Assembly (NCBI GenBank): GCA_034509495.1
Contig: CM067513.1
Coordinates: forward strand, 19,660,819 to 19,724,818
DNA: 64,000 bases
Direction of reading: 5' to 3'
DNA from: Acestrorhynchus altus
Lineage: Eukaryota; Chordata; Actinopteri; Characiformes; Acestrorhynchidae
The notes under the pieces are model-generated. The model was not told where the DNA came from, searched no databases, and worked only from the letters and a program-made list of their open reading frames with translations. Positions within the stretch are counted from its first letter, which is position 1, and the number at the start of each line of letters is the position of its first letter. Both the position numbers and the translations under genes were made by a program. Positions 44,667 to 57,700 of the stretch are shown in pieces.

Positions 44667-45766
44667 TGAATTAAAATGCTTTAACTTTCATGAAAAGGAA
44701 CTGATATTCATTGCAAATATGAACCCTTTTCCCAGCAGGGGCTCATTAATTGGATTTGCTGAGGCTGAGGCCTGGTTGGTTCAATCTCACCTTTGCGATT
44801 TGAAAGATTTCAGCTCTGGTTTGGTTACGTTTTTAGTTTTTCAGTAACAGTCAGCAGTGTTTTAGGTTCACAGTTTGTCATTTCCATGTACTGAACTCTC
44901 AATATTCAGCTGTGCCAAGGTTAATATAGTTTTCCATTCTAGGCCACCTTTAAACTAGTAGGATCCACTTAGTAGACTTTTGTAAGGTGGTGGAGAAGCA
45001 GCAGTAATGAATCTGGCAATTCCTCTATGTATTGCTCTACGTGCGTTTGCTTCCGTTTATTTAATCTCTTGTAAGGGCACAGAATACCAGATCACAATCC
45101 GATTAGAAGAACGGCGAGAGGGATGATCTGCAGCATGCTGGCATCTTGACAGATTCGTCCCCTGAAGCAAGAAAGATGTTGATGAGATTAAGCTGCTGTT
45201 GTGGCTTTTGTTACTGCCCTTAGTCCACTGGACGTGTACAAACTTTGTATCCAGTCCAGCACTTATCAATCGTATGCATACTTTAATGACTCCTGTATAG
45301 GTTTTGGATGAAGGCACAGCTGTTTTAATTAAAGTATTTGAAGGTTTGTTTACTTATTTTTGTAAGTACTTTCACACTTTTAAAGCTAGTGGCCTGTTGT
45401 GCCTCTTGTTATCCCAATTATGGGTCACATACTGTTTACTATTTCTGGCTGTTATCACGTCTGCTGCATTTTACTGCCAAATGTGAAGGCTTCCGTAGGC
45501 GACGCACTGACAGCTTAGGCTTTAATCTGATGACAGCCTTGCTGCCGCTGCTCTGAGGGAGGGTCTTAATGACTCTGGAGCATGAATGTGTGCTGACTTG
45601 GCCAAGCGCTGCTCCGCACACATCAGTTATTTTCCTGCTGGCTCTGATGTGTGCAGAAATCCTTTTGATATCAGAAAACGGCAACAGAGTGTTTTTGATT
45701 AGGAGTGTCACAGCTTTCTGGGAATAGGGACTTGAGAGAAGCTGTATGTGCAAGTTCAAAGTGCTA

Positions 45767-45838
45767 AGCTTGAAGCTTGAGACCTGCTATTAGCCAAGCA
45801 TAATTAGTTGCATAAACCAAAGGGAGATGAAATATTAG
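45767..45838 (+). repeat. 72-bp direct duplication, copy B
   Basis: Second copy, 1172 bp downstream of copy A in the same orientation. Mismatches cluster in the centre (GCCAGCCTTGTT versus GCCAAGCATAAT). Confidence 0.85.
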
Positions 45839-46395
45839 GTTATTGGTTCAGGAGCTACTTCCTTCTCCCTCAACATTCATGACTGAGCCCCAAATTGATG
45901 CTCTCCAGGTGGTAAGGTTGCTGCCCATTGCTGTAGGTGTGTGTTCTCATTGCACTAATCACTAGTTTGAGTGTGTTTTTACTGCCACGGATGTGTTAAA
46001 CGCTGAGGTTGAATTCCTTTGTGCAGCTTTCCTTTCCCTTCAAAGCTGTAACAGCTTTAGAATCACTTTGGGCCACAGACTTGTAATAGGAAGAATGCTG
46101 TCTTTGTCGTTCCAACTGCAGGCCTGGAACGCCAGCTACTCTGCGGTGTAACTTTTGAAACTGCATGGAACTGCATGGAATATCTCGTGAGACTTTCTTA
46201 ACAATGTGTAACCCGAGTCACATCTTTGTGAAATCCAGTAATATTCCTTTTTGCATCAGTCCATATGCTTCTTTCACTTCTGTATCCTTACGTGTGTCAT
46301 CAAATGCATGTGTATGGCATGTACGTGAAGGTGAGCTCAAAGCATGGATTGTGTTTACAAGAGTGGTGTAAAAATAATTAGCATAACCCAGCTTT

Positions 46396-46396
<1 letters not shown>

Positions 46397-46430
<34 letters not shown>

Positions 46431-46485
46431 ATTTGATTTATAAGCGCCTTTCAGAACACTCAAGGACACTTTACAAAAATGATAG
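46397..46485. repeat. (TAA)n plus SINE-like tail fragment
   Basis: TAA trinucleotide run to about 46429, followed by ATTTGATTTATAAGCGCCTT and CACTCAAGGACACTTTACAA, a sequence commonly joined to (TAA)n in fish. Confidence 0.55.
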
Positions 46486-48949
46486 AAACAGACATACAGA
46501 AAACACAACACATTTAGGGGGAAATTGTATAATTTGCATAAATTGCATAATGCTGCTTGGATTTACTGGTTCATTAAATCCGTTTGTTGATTGCTCTTCC
46601 AACAGTATGTAGCAAATCCGTGAAGCACTGCTAAAGCACGCTGACACCTGCTCCTTATGCTCCATGTGTTTTAAGGAGCCTCTTTTGATGTCTTTCTCAT
46701 TCCATCACTTAGACCTCAAAGTTCTGCTTTGCCAGCTGTTTCTGATACTTCATCCACTTTGTATCTCAGTATATTTCTGCCATCAAATCCAATAATTGTG
46801 ACACTGTAAACAAATATAGCTTCACAAAGAAGTATTATTTGCCAGTTTTAGCTTTTGGTTTCACTTTAAATGATGCTGGATTTGCGTGCACCAGGGCAAT
46901 TTTAAGAAAAGCTAACCACTCTAACCAGCAACATGAAGCTGTTCCACCTTATGTCTTTGATTTAAAGCATTCTAAAATATTCTAAAACTTGCAGTGAGTA
47001 CAACAGTCAGAAGTCATGACATGTCACCTCTGTAATAAAAAAGTAGAAACATTATTATTGAAGCAGACCTTCAATGATCTCGTTTTGTCATTAAAATAGA
47101 TTAGAATTATTAAGAAAAGCATTAACATAGTTTAAGGAAAAGAGTGAACAAATGTAATAATTATAAAAGTCGCTTTGACACAGTTGACATGACTCAAAAC
47201 TACCCTATTATATCGACGCAACCACGTCAAAATGTTTCTTCACTGAAGCATCATGAGAGCGCCTGTGTCACAATATGTTAAAATTACAGAATATTTAGTC
47301 TTTAGTCATTTTTTTATTTGCTGGGGAAAATATATTTATATATTGATTTACACCCCTCTGCAAATGACCGAGAGCATCAGCTGTGTGAGTCAGATTATAG
47401 AAGTGCAGCTTTGCTTATGCTTAAAAAAAATACTTCTTACAAAATTATTGTAAAGGTTTGTGACTTGATACCCAAAATCAAGTTTTGGAAAATAAATTCT
47501 TAACAGTGTTAGAAAAGGAGTGAAATGCTGGAAAAGTCTACCTCTCCTGTGTGATCAGGACTGTTTGGCCATTTCAGGTCACACTGTGATTGACAGTTGC
47601 ATTGTGTGAAGTGGTAAAGTAAACAACCGAGTGGCCACAGGTGGTACTCCCTTTTTGAAGCAGTGAAACTGTACTTTGAATCTCTTATTTCAGATTCAAA
47701 GATATCAGATGACTGCGGTAAACTTCTATTCTGTTTGCACGTGGCCTTCCGTGGAGTCATGTGAAACCTGAATGAGGTCACCAGAAGACACTCAACGCAG
47801 GTGTAAACACACCAAGAATGCATTGTCCCTGAATGCCTCTAAATGAAATGCATCTGTCACTGAAGATCTAGTAGAAAGTCCAGACAGACAGTTACTCCAA
47901 CAGAAGCCAGATAAATGTTTTAACCCTTATTTTCAGAAGGAATGCATTTGTCCTTATCGTAAAAACACGTTTACACATTTTGTGGAAATGTAATCTGGTC
48001 AGAGTTTCAGATTTGACCCAGCCATAACAAAAAATACAGTAAAGCGTTTGTATTAAACCAGGGTAACTAAGGTTACTGCCATAGAAAGTGGACTTTGCTT
48101 CAGTATTTCACTGTGGCGAGGTCGCTGTGATCATCAGGCCAGTTTTTTTTTTCAAGCCGTGTCAGCATTTTGTTGGTCAAGTAAGATTACTCAACAAACA
48201 CTGCAGCAAGAACTTTAGCTAATAACCTTCACTCTACATCTGCACCTCAAATGTTCAATCACAGCAGTGGGAGAAGGGAGGGGCTGCTCTCCTGACCCCA
48301 GTTTAAAATATAAGTAAACTCTATAGTTATTTTATGTACAAATGTCCTCACACTCACTGCTTTAGTGTTTAGGGAAACAAGTGATTTTTCCAACAATATC
48401 CATTTTATTTGATGTTCTATGCCTGGTTATTGCTTCCCCAAGTGGCTGAAAATTCATCAACACTATGCTTGAAATTCTGCCTCAATTGTTATGAAATAGA
48501 GACGAGTTTTCCCCTTTCTATTGTAATGTGGGAGGTGGCTCGTTACCAAAGGTAACACTACCACTGTTTGCTGTGGCAATGACTGAAACGGCAAACTACC
48601 CAATTAACTGCTTTCTATTGTATTCACTTCTCACTAACACCACCGCCCCCTGCCCCACCCCCCGCCCCATCCTCCGCCCTTGCCTAAAGGACAGAAACTT
48701 GATATTGATATTGAGGATGTTAATAAACGTGATATTGAGGGTAGATATACTTTGAAGTTGTACCATGTGTGTGTTAGGCCTGGCAGACTGTTTAATTATA
48801 ATTGAGCGTTGCTTTTTTAGTGTCATCCTGATCATATTTTTCTTCAATTTTATAATTAATCATATGTCAATTTGTAATTTTTCTGGTCCCTCCAGATTGT
48901 TCTGTCTGATGTGTATACAGCGTTTGATTGGATGTTTGCACAAAGCATC

Positions 48950-49150
48950 AACAATATAGCAACCATGTAGCATCCATTTAGCAGCACTATAGCAACCACT
49001 TTAGTTAAGCCAGTGTTTCCCAACCCTGTTCCTGGAGATGCACCTGCCGTACACATATTAGCTTTAACACACCCCTTGCAATTAAGCAGTGCTATAGCAG
49101 TTACCTTGCAATGCATTAACTACCACCTTGCAGCACTATAGCAACCACCT
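48950..49150. repeat. Minisatellite of AGCACTATAGCAACCAC units with nested repeat
   Basis: At least four AGCACTATAGCAACCAC or GCTATAGCAGTTACC units. The run is interrupted at about 49010-49065 by CAGTGTTTCCCAACCCTGTT then CCTGGAGATGCACCTGCC, a separate dispersed fish repeat. Confidence 0.6.
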
Positions 49151-49334
49151 AGCTTGAGGGATTACCCTCTTCCAAAGTAGTCCCACCAAGCTCAAATCCA
49201 ACAGACTACATAACGAAGTGCTTCAGTTCCTACAATTCATGCAGAAACCTAGCTAAGCACACTTCATCGACATTGACAGCTTCTTTGTAAATGGACGTCT
49301 TTATAGACAGGTTTGCATTAACTTAAAGGTAAAG

Positions 49335-49552
49335 GGGCATGTAGACCCGCTGTGATTGCACACAGGGCAATTTGTCCCCTGCATTTAAACCATCCACACA
49401 CAGTGACGCACATACACACTTCTGAACAGTCAGCATACATGCCTAGGGTGGTGGGCAGCCCCATCCACGGCACCCGGGTAACAGCTAGGGAGTCAAGAGC
49501 CTTGCTCGAGGGCACTTCAGTCATGCCCTGGTTCCCTAACCATCATAACCCT
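49335..49552 (-). mobile_element. tRNA-derived SINE-like element, copy 1
   Basis: Shares CATCCACACACAGTGACGCA, GGTGGTGGGCAGCCC and AGGGCACTTCAGTCATG with 52585-52835. The minus strand carries the tRNA-like head. Confidence 0.55.
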
Positions 49553-49566
49553 TATATGCTTCTTGC

Positions 49567-49940
49567 TAGGGCTGGGCGATGTATTTATATTTATATTGAG
49601 ATATAAACGGAGCGTGATATGGGTTGAGGTGATCTCATTTATATGTAGTATATAAAAACTAGTAAATATAAATACATTTTTAAATACAGTTCTGTTATTC
49701 TAAATGTTAAATCTTGCAGAAATTTTGTTTTATGCTCCCTTCCTCTGCTCTGGGGATATAAAACAGCGCTCTGACATGATCACATTCAAATTTGATCTCC
49801 CGTTCTTCTTTTACAAGTTTAACTAGAGTAAAAAAAGGTAACAAAGGGTTTCATGGGGTGTCAATTTTTCACATTGTATTTTTCACATCATATATCCTAT
49901 TGTATATCACCATTCAGATGAAATATATCAGGATTTTTGT
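49567..49940 (+). mobile_element. MITE of the GGGCTGGGCGAT family, copy 2
   Basis: Clear left terminus TAGGGCTGGGCGATGTATTT, then TGATATGGGTTGAGGTGATC and CATGGGGTGTCAATTTTTCA blocks as in the other copies. It ends near GAAATATATCAGGATTT. Confidence 0.65.
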
Positions 49941-50071
49941 TTAGTTTCTGTAAAGTGGTTTGTTTTCTATCTAAAGCTTGTCTTCTACCTCTTATACTAG
50001 TATCTGACAGCTTGAAATGCTAGAGGAAACTCCAATTTGTGCCCATTCTAACCCACTTCTCTTTGTTGCAG

Positions 50072-50266
50072 GACTGCTGAATAAGATGAGGCATCATTTT
50101 AAAAGACCACCATGCAGGCCTGAAACCTAGTGCATTAACAGCTGCAGGCTATGGAACCAAAGGATTAAGAGCTTTTTCATACTCTCAGTTTGATGGAAGC
50201 CTGCAGTCTCTGCCCCATCTGCAAAAATGTGCCATACTTAAGATGCTCGCTTGGTGAGAAGTCACC
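50072..50266 (+). other. sipa1l1: sipa1l1 5' UTR segment of first coding exon
   Basis: Follows acceptor TCTCTTTGTTGCAG. Short upstream ATGs are present (50088, 50111 and others) and are closed by nearby stops, so they are possible uORFs. Confidence 0.55.
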
Positions 50267-51734
50267 ATGACGAGCCTTAAGCATTCACCTTCTGAACGGC
50301 CAGTTGGGGGAACGGTCCATGCCTCTGAAGACTTTCTCACCCGCTCCTTACGCTTGACCAATGGAGCAGCACATAGTCTGCGGCCAGAGAACCCTTATCA
50401 GACAGGGGGAATGCTTGGAGTACCAAAAATGGGAGTCCGAGCTCGGGTGGCTGATTGGCCTCCTAGGAGAGATGGAGGAACTTTGCGACATGGCAGTTCA
50501 GACAGTGAAACTACGAGCCACACTGGAGGTGGCTCAGGTGGTCACCCCAAACTTGGGTCTTTGCTCAGTCCTGAGGATTCCACCATGCTTCACAACATTC
50601 ACAGGTCTCTCCAGAGCAAGTTGCACCCAGCCAGTTCTGGCAGCTCCACAGAATCACACTTGCTCACAATGAGTGATCACAGGGGCTCCTCACAAAGGAG
50701 CACTAGACGCATCAGACAGCGTAGCAACAGTGACATGACCCTAAGTGAACTTGAGGGTAGTGGGGACAGTGGGGAGGATTGGGGCTCTGTGGGGACCAAG
50801 TGGTCCCCGTTGCACCGGGAATACGGCAGCACCTCGTCCATTGATCAACATGGTATCTCATCATCTGCAGTCTCAGGGAACAGCTTCTTTGAGATGTTGA
50901 TGAGCTACCAAGGGGAGAAGCAAGATCAGCGTAGTCCTGCTCCTGAAAGACTGGCAGAACTGTTAACAGCCAGTCATAAGCAGGATTTGCTAGACTCAGG
51001 GGAGGATGTCCGCGACGGACCACCTTCTAGTCGGCTGAGGGACAAACAGCCAAAGAGACGATCCAAATCGGAGACTGGGGGGGAGTCCATTTTCAGGAAA
51101 CTTCGCAGTGTGAGGGCAGAAGTGGACTCTCCAAGGGTGGGCTCTGCTGCAGAGGAAGTGCGTCTTGATGATTCCAAGCCCCCGTTAAAGCCCTGGGTTT
51201 GCCAGAAAGGCTTTGCACACTACGATGTGCAGAGCATGATGTTTAACCTGAATGAGGTGGCGCAGAATAGACAGAGCTCTGCAGCTATTCGCAAAAACAC
51301 TACATCTGGTGCCTCTGCTGCTTCAGCATTTTCTGCCTCAGCAACCTCCACCTTGTCTTCAACTCACAGCCTACCCTACAGTTCTCCCTGTGGTAGCCAG
51401 GAGGAACTAAATGCTCGTGATAGTCCCTCTTTTGATACAGCTGATGATGACGGCAATGGCCTGGTGCTGAGTTGTCCTTGCTTCCGTACCGAAACTGGAG
51501 GTGACATCAGGCACAGGTTTGGACTCTCTCTACCAGGAGAAGTTAGCAGTGTGAGTTCAAGGGTACAGGGAAGTGACGATCCTACAGTGAACCCACACTG
51601 CAACAATGCAGGAGTTGCTGTTGTAGAAGGCCCCAAGGATGCATCCAGCTTACTCAATGACAGGGATAAGCAGTACGTTGTTGAACATGTGGATCATGGG
51701 GCATATTACTACAGAAAGTTCTTCTACCTTCGAG
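50267..51734 (+). CDS. sipa1l1: sipa1l1 coding exon 1
   Basis: ATG in GTCACCATGA context, 489 codons plus one base, donor CGAG|GTAAGC. The Ser-rich, basic N-terminal region, largely disordered, holds the RSNSD and RSKSE segments that look like phosphorylation or 14-3-3 type sites. Large single first coding exon is usual for the family. Confidence 0.93.
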
Positions 51735-54700
51735 GTAAGCCTTTTCATATTTCAAACGATTGATATGGCAAAAATGTAACACCATGATACTTTAGAGTTT
51801 AGGTTGAATGAACTGGTGTGTCAACAGTTGTATATATTATAAAGCAGTAGAACATGCAAAAGCCTTGTATATATGATTGTTGTATTTCATCACAGGTATT
51901 CTTTTAATCTGTGATGACATGTATGATAACCTTGAATGTTCTATTTCCTTCATACAACAGTTAATATAAGGAATTAATAAATGGCACCATGAACGCCATG
52001 TTCGCTTTAATGTTTACATTAAAACATACAGCTTCATACAAACTACGCAGCTTGTTTCTAAGTCACAGTAACAAACTCCACTGCTGGTGTCTGCTTTTCC
52101 AGCACACTCTCCATATTTCTTGTCTTTTATTATTGCCCGTAATTCTTTTAGTTTTGTATACTTTTGTATCCCTTTGTATTCTTTTGCTCGAGGCTTTTAT
52201 GTTACTTAAGGAGTTTCTACTATGCAGCGTGATGGTGCGAAATAAATGAGAAAATATTTAAACATGTTTCATATTCTACTTCCACTTCATCACCAACTTT
52301 GAGTTCCAGGTTCTCTTTAGGAATTTTACAAAGTCACTCCATTTTCTCCAAAAATAATCAAACAGCTCACATAAGTTTCACAGCCAGGTGTGAGCTTTTT
52401 CTTCATTGTTATGTGGCCTAAGTGACAAATGGTCTTGAGTTGATTCCAAGTGTTAAATTTGCATTTGGTAGATGTTCACAGGAACCTTCAACATGAGGTT
52501 TAAAAAGGGGAGTGTGCAAGTGAATAAGACCATCTCTAGGCTGAAAACACACCTGTTTTATTTACTCATTTGAACCACTGTGTTTTGTACACACGGGAAT
52601 TAGACCTCTGCGTTTCACCCATCCACACATAGTGATGCACACATACACACTAGTGAATTCACACACCAGGGCTGCAGTGAGCACACATGCCCGGAGTGGT
52701 GGGCAGCCCTCTCCTCAGCGCCCAGGGAGCAGCTGGGGAGTTCAGTGCCTTGCTCAAGGGCACTTCAGTCATGTTCCTGCAAGTTCAGGGATTTGAACCA
52801 GTGACCTTCCAGTCACGAGGCTGGAACCAGGACATGGCTGCTCCCAGCTTATCAGAGAGTGCTAGTTCAACAGTGGCCAGATAAAAATGCACAGGCAATC
52901 TCAAACACCAGAACTTTTCAGTGAAGACCACCAATGACATTTGGGCTACATTCACATAACCAAGTGACTCAGATCTAATTTTTCAAGGCTTTGTGGACAT
53001 GTCAAAATCTTTTCAAATTAGAGATTTGAGTGACTTTTAAATGTGCCTCTAGTTTGGATTTGTATCCAAATTGTTAGCAACTGTCATGAATATGAACGGT
53101 CAGTTTGGATTAGGTGTGTCTTTTTGTCTGTAGTAATGCACATAGTGCTGTTAGAGATAAAGTCCTTGATTATTTAATTTCAAATTTATTGTGGTGTACA
53201 GCGGCAAGTTTTACAAAAATGGTCATTGTCCAAATACTTTTGTACCTGACTGTAAATCACAAACACACATGTATTAAATATTTAATGCATTGTAGATGTC
53301 ATTGATGTTTAAACATTTGTCTCTTTTTTTTTGTCCATCCTCTCTAATCAAAATCTGTTTATTATCTTTAACATTTTCAGAGCATTGGAATTATTTTGGC
53401 TTGGATGAGGCATTGGGCCCTGTGGCAGTAAGCATAAGGAGAGAAAAATTAGAAGAGCACAAAGAGCATGGCCAGCAATACAGTTACCGCATGATCTTCA
53501 GAACCAGTGAGGTGAGCTTATTCCACCCCATACAAACATTTAACAGTCATGCCTGTTCATTTTGTAGTTAGGGCTAGGCAATATAACTATGTAATTGATA
53601 TCAGGATATAAACAGAGCGGGATATGGGCTGAGGCATCCTCCTGCTCTCAGCTCCTCCTGTACTGCTCCCCTCCACCTCCATTCATGCTCTCACGGACAC
53701 ACTATGGAGGGGTCATAAGTTAGTATAAAGAATAAAATCAAGATCAAATTTCAATGTTTAAATATTGTAAGAAGACGGAAGAAGGATTTCATGTGGTGTC
53801 CTGTTTTTTTTATCACGGTGTATTTTTCACATCATATGTCATATATCTTAAATATATCACCATTCAGCTAAAATATGTCTGGTCCATATGGTCCAGCCCG
53901 AGCCTTAGTGTTATTGTTTTGTTTTTTTTTCTGTGCTTTTGCAGCAGCTTTTACTGGTAGCTGATTTCAGATGGTATAAGCTGGTCTTAAAAGGTCAAAG
54001 TGATTGAAAAGCTGGTTATCCAGTGAAACATGCTGTTTGCTGGAAGGATTGCTGGTTAACCAGCACTTAACCAGTATGATGCGATGCGTGGTGTTAGTTT
54101 TTTGGTCAGGCTGGTCAGCCAGCTTTGCCATGTGGGATATAATGGTTGACCAACTGGATCTTTGCTGCTAATGCTGGTCATGCTGGTTGACCAACTTGGT
54201 AAGGCTGTTTATGTGCCTCAACCCTTGTGATGATGCTCATTATGCTGGTTGATCAGCTTGGTCAATCTTGGCCATACTGGTTGTTTAGCTTGTAGACCAG
54301 CTGAACCATAAAACCAGACCAAAAACATTTCCTATACTGGTCAAAATGAGTTTTTTTAAGAATACTTCAGAATGTTACCTCTACAACAGATAATATGGAC
54401 TTAATGATATGCCTACATTGATCTGGATCAATCTGACATATGAACTTGAGTCTTTTAGATTCCTACTTAGACACTTTTTGCTGCTCTAGCCTTGTAAAAA
54501 ATGCCTTAATTTCCTGCTTATTGACTCCTGTCCCAGGAATGTATCCAGTACAGCTCCTGTGGGATGTTGGCAGATCTGTTTGGTAAAGCGCCTTTTCCAG
54601 GGCATTTATCTCTTTTGGCAAGGGAGGCGGAGAGCAACATGAGCTGGAGTCCCAACACAGGCGCGCACCAAGTGCTGTTGCACAATAAATCTATATATCC

Positions 54701-57700
54701 TGGCACTTCTTTTCACAATGGAACAATAAAAGGAATAGAGAAGAAACGGTGTAATGCTTCAACAAGTTTCTATGACAGTGTGTGAATTTCACTGTACATA
54801 TTTAATACAGTACATCCAGAAAGCATGCTTCACTTTTTGTTTCACTTAAAGCTTTATTCCAAGAATGGATTAAATTCAGTTCTAAATTAAGTTCTATACA
54901 CAATACCTCATGATCACAAAGTGAGAAAAGTTTATTTAAAATGCTTGTGCATTAAAAATAAAACACAAACGTATACATAAATATTCACAGCCTTTGCTCA
55001 GTACTTTTTTGAAGCACCTTTGTATGACTATGATGCCACAAACTTGGCACACCTGTTTTTGGAAAGTTTCTCCTGTTATTCTTTGCTGAACCTCTCAAGC
55101 TCCATCAGATTGGACATCATTGTCAGTGCACAGCCATTTTTAGATATCTCCAGAGATGTTCAATCAGGGTCAACTCTAGGCTCTGGCTGGGCCACACAGT
55201 CTTCCAGTTCCTGCTGCAGAAAAAAACATCCCCACAACATGATGCTGCCACCTCCATACTTCATTGCAGGAATGGTATTGGATAAGTGATGAGCAGAGCC
55301 TGGTTTCCTCTAGACATGGTGATTAGCTTTCGGTCCAGAAAGTTCAATATTGTTGTTTCTCGTGGTCTGAGAGTCCTTTAGGTGTCTGAGAGTCACAGGC
55401 TGTCATGTGACTTTTACTAAGGAGAGGCTTCCATCTGGCCACTCTATCATATAGGCCTGATTGGTGGAGTGCTGCAGAGAAGGTTGCCCTTCTGTAAGCT
55501 TCTTCTCTCTCCACAGAGCAACATTGGAGTTCTGTCACAGTGACCATTGGGTCACTTCCCAGACCAAGACCACAATCACTCAGTTTGCCTGGAGTGGCCA
55601 GTTTTAGGAATAGTCCTGGTGGTTCCAAACCTCATACATTTATGGATGATGGAGGCCACTGTGCTCATTTTGACTGTCATTTTTAGCAGACATTTTTTTC
55701 TGAAGCCTTCCCCAGATCTGTGTCCCAATACAATCTTGTCTCGGAGGTCTACAGATGATTCCTTAGACTTCATGGATTGGATTGTGCTCTGATATGCACT
55801 GTCTACTATGGGACCTTATATAAACAGGTGTGTGCCTTTTCAAATCATGTCCAATCAAATGAATTTATCATTGGTGTACTCCAGTCAAGCTGTAGAAACA
55901 TCAGTGGATGATCAGTGGAAATAAGATGCACTTGAGCTCAATTCTGAGTGTCATGACAGGCTTGAATACTTGTTATATTTTTGTGTTTCATTTTTAATAA
56001 ATTTGCAAAGATTTCAGACAGACTTTTCAGACATTTGCATTGTAAAATTCTGAGGGAAAAAAAATCAATCCTTTTTGGAATAAGCGAGACTAGTCACTGA
56101 AGATGACATGCTCTTATTTTGAGTGACTCCATGACAGTCTGGCGTGACACATTTGCAGTTGTGCATTGCTTCTGGGTGCAACAGTTTCTTTTGACAATAA
56201 GCGTATGGATTTTGTGGAGTAGAGAAGGGATAGTAAGTTTTGAAACTTTATTTTATGCTACATCATTCTCCAATTTCAATGTAGCTAATAATGTCTCTTT
56301 TTCAACCATTTAATATGTGCTCTATGGTCATGATTGCATACGAGCAACTTGTCATGATGGGGGAATATTTGTATCTAGATTAATCCCTGATAGCAAAACC
56401 ACGTGGAACACAATACATTGATCAGTAATAACTTTAAAACCACCTACCTAATGTAAAGTACATCCTCTTTGTGCCACCACGTCAGATCTGAGCATTTCAG
56501 ACACAGACTCCACAAAACATCTGAAGGCTTCTTGTGGTATCCAACACCAAGCTGTTAGCAGCAGATCCTTTTAAGCCATGGAAGTTGTGAGGTGGGACCT
56601 CCATGGATCATATGTCGGCCTTAGATGCCCATGACCCTTTAACCGGTTCACTGGTTGTCTTTTCTTGGCCCATTTTTTGTAGGTATTAACCACTATATAA
56701 TGGGAACCCCCCATTTCAAGAACTGACTGCCTAATATTTCCTACCCTTTGACAGATGAAACTGTAGATAAAGATGATCAATGTTTTTCACTTCACACGTC
56801 ATAGCACATGATGCTAATGCTACGGCTGATTAGTGTACGAGCTTTTGAGAGAATTTGGATCGACTGCGGATATTTTCCTGGTCACTGAGTTACTGTGGAC
56901 AGATTTTGGCATGGATACGGCAGTGAAGTGTGAATTCACAGCTTTGCAACATCTGTGAAGTGTTTAGTGGTTAAATATGATCGTTACAATAACGTTACGG
57001 CTCTTGAGGTCAGTTATAGGTGCCAGCTTAATACATTAAAACTATGACCTTTTTTAAAAGAACAACAACAAGGGAGTTCAAGTTTGCTGTCACTTCCTGA
57101 CAACACCAGAATTTTGCAGCCTGAAGCAAATATAACTTGACCCCAAAGCTAGGCTAACCACAAGAGCCATGAGGCTGAACTTTTATAACCTCAGTTCTGC
57201 TTCAGTGTCGTCTGTGTTTGATTGTAAAGTGAAGTGAACAAGCGTGGTTTATAGCTTGTTTTATACTGATTTGCTCTTGGAATTCTCAGCTCTCTGTTGG
57301 TGGGAAATTACACATTAACACTTTTGATAGTCTAGTGTGTAGTTCTTATAGAACTAGGTGATATGAATGGTGAAAAAATTAAATACTGACATATTTTAGC
57401 TGAATGAATGAGTGAAAAAATTGGGACGTCCCAAGAAATCCGTCTGCTGGCTTTATTACTATATTTAAACGGAATTTGATCTTCATTTCTTCTTTATACA
57501 CTAAGTCTTATGTCCCCTACTGTGTTTGGGGGCAGAGCAGAGCAAGGGAGCAGAAAAAAGGTATTTTTGAAATATAGAAACAGAACATTATTTAATAATA
57601 TATAAAACTCAATGTAAACAATATCGCTTCGGCCCATATGATACTGATATTTATCTCGATATCAGGATAAAAACAGACCGTCATTCCTGATTTGTAGTAT

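Larger units (their letters stand above)
43350..48949. other. Intronic, mostly unannotated
   Basis: Besides the 72-bp duplicated segments and the (TAA)n-SINE piece listed separately, no exon or repeat was recognised. A locally G/C-rich patch with repeated GGGGCACTTTCC/GGGGTGCTTTCC words is at 44128-44165. Confidence 0.35.
21990..50071 (+). other. sipa1l1: Proposed first intron of sipa1l1 (28.1 kb)
   Basis: Donor GTAAGT at 21990 and acceptor TCTCTTTGTTGCAG ending at 50071. No other gene was found inside on either strand; it holds only repeats and unannotated sequence. Long first introns before the first coding exon are usual in vertebrate SIPA1L genes and often carry enhancers. Confidence 0.5.

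Noticed and set aside
49352..49606. 84-codon frame near 49.4 kb
   Set aside because: It lies inside a SINE-like element and a MITE end; the translation reflects those repeats.
50712..51657. Antisense open frames across the large sipa1l1 exon
   Set aside because: They are shadows of the conserved + strand coding exon with no similarity of their own.
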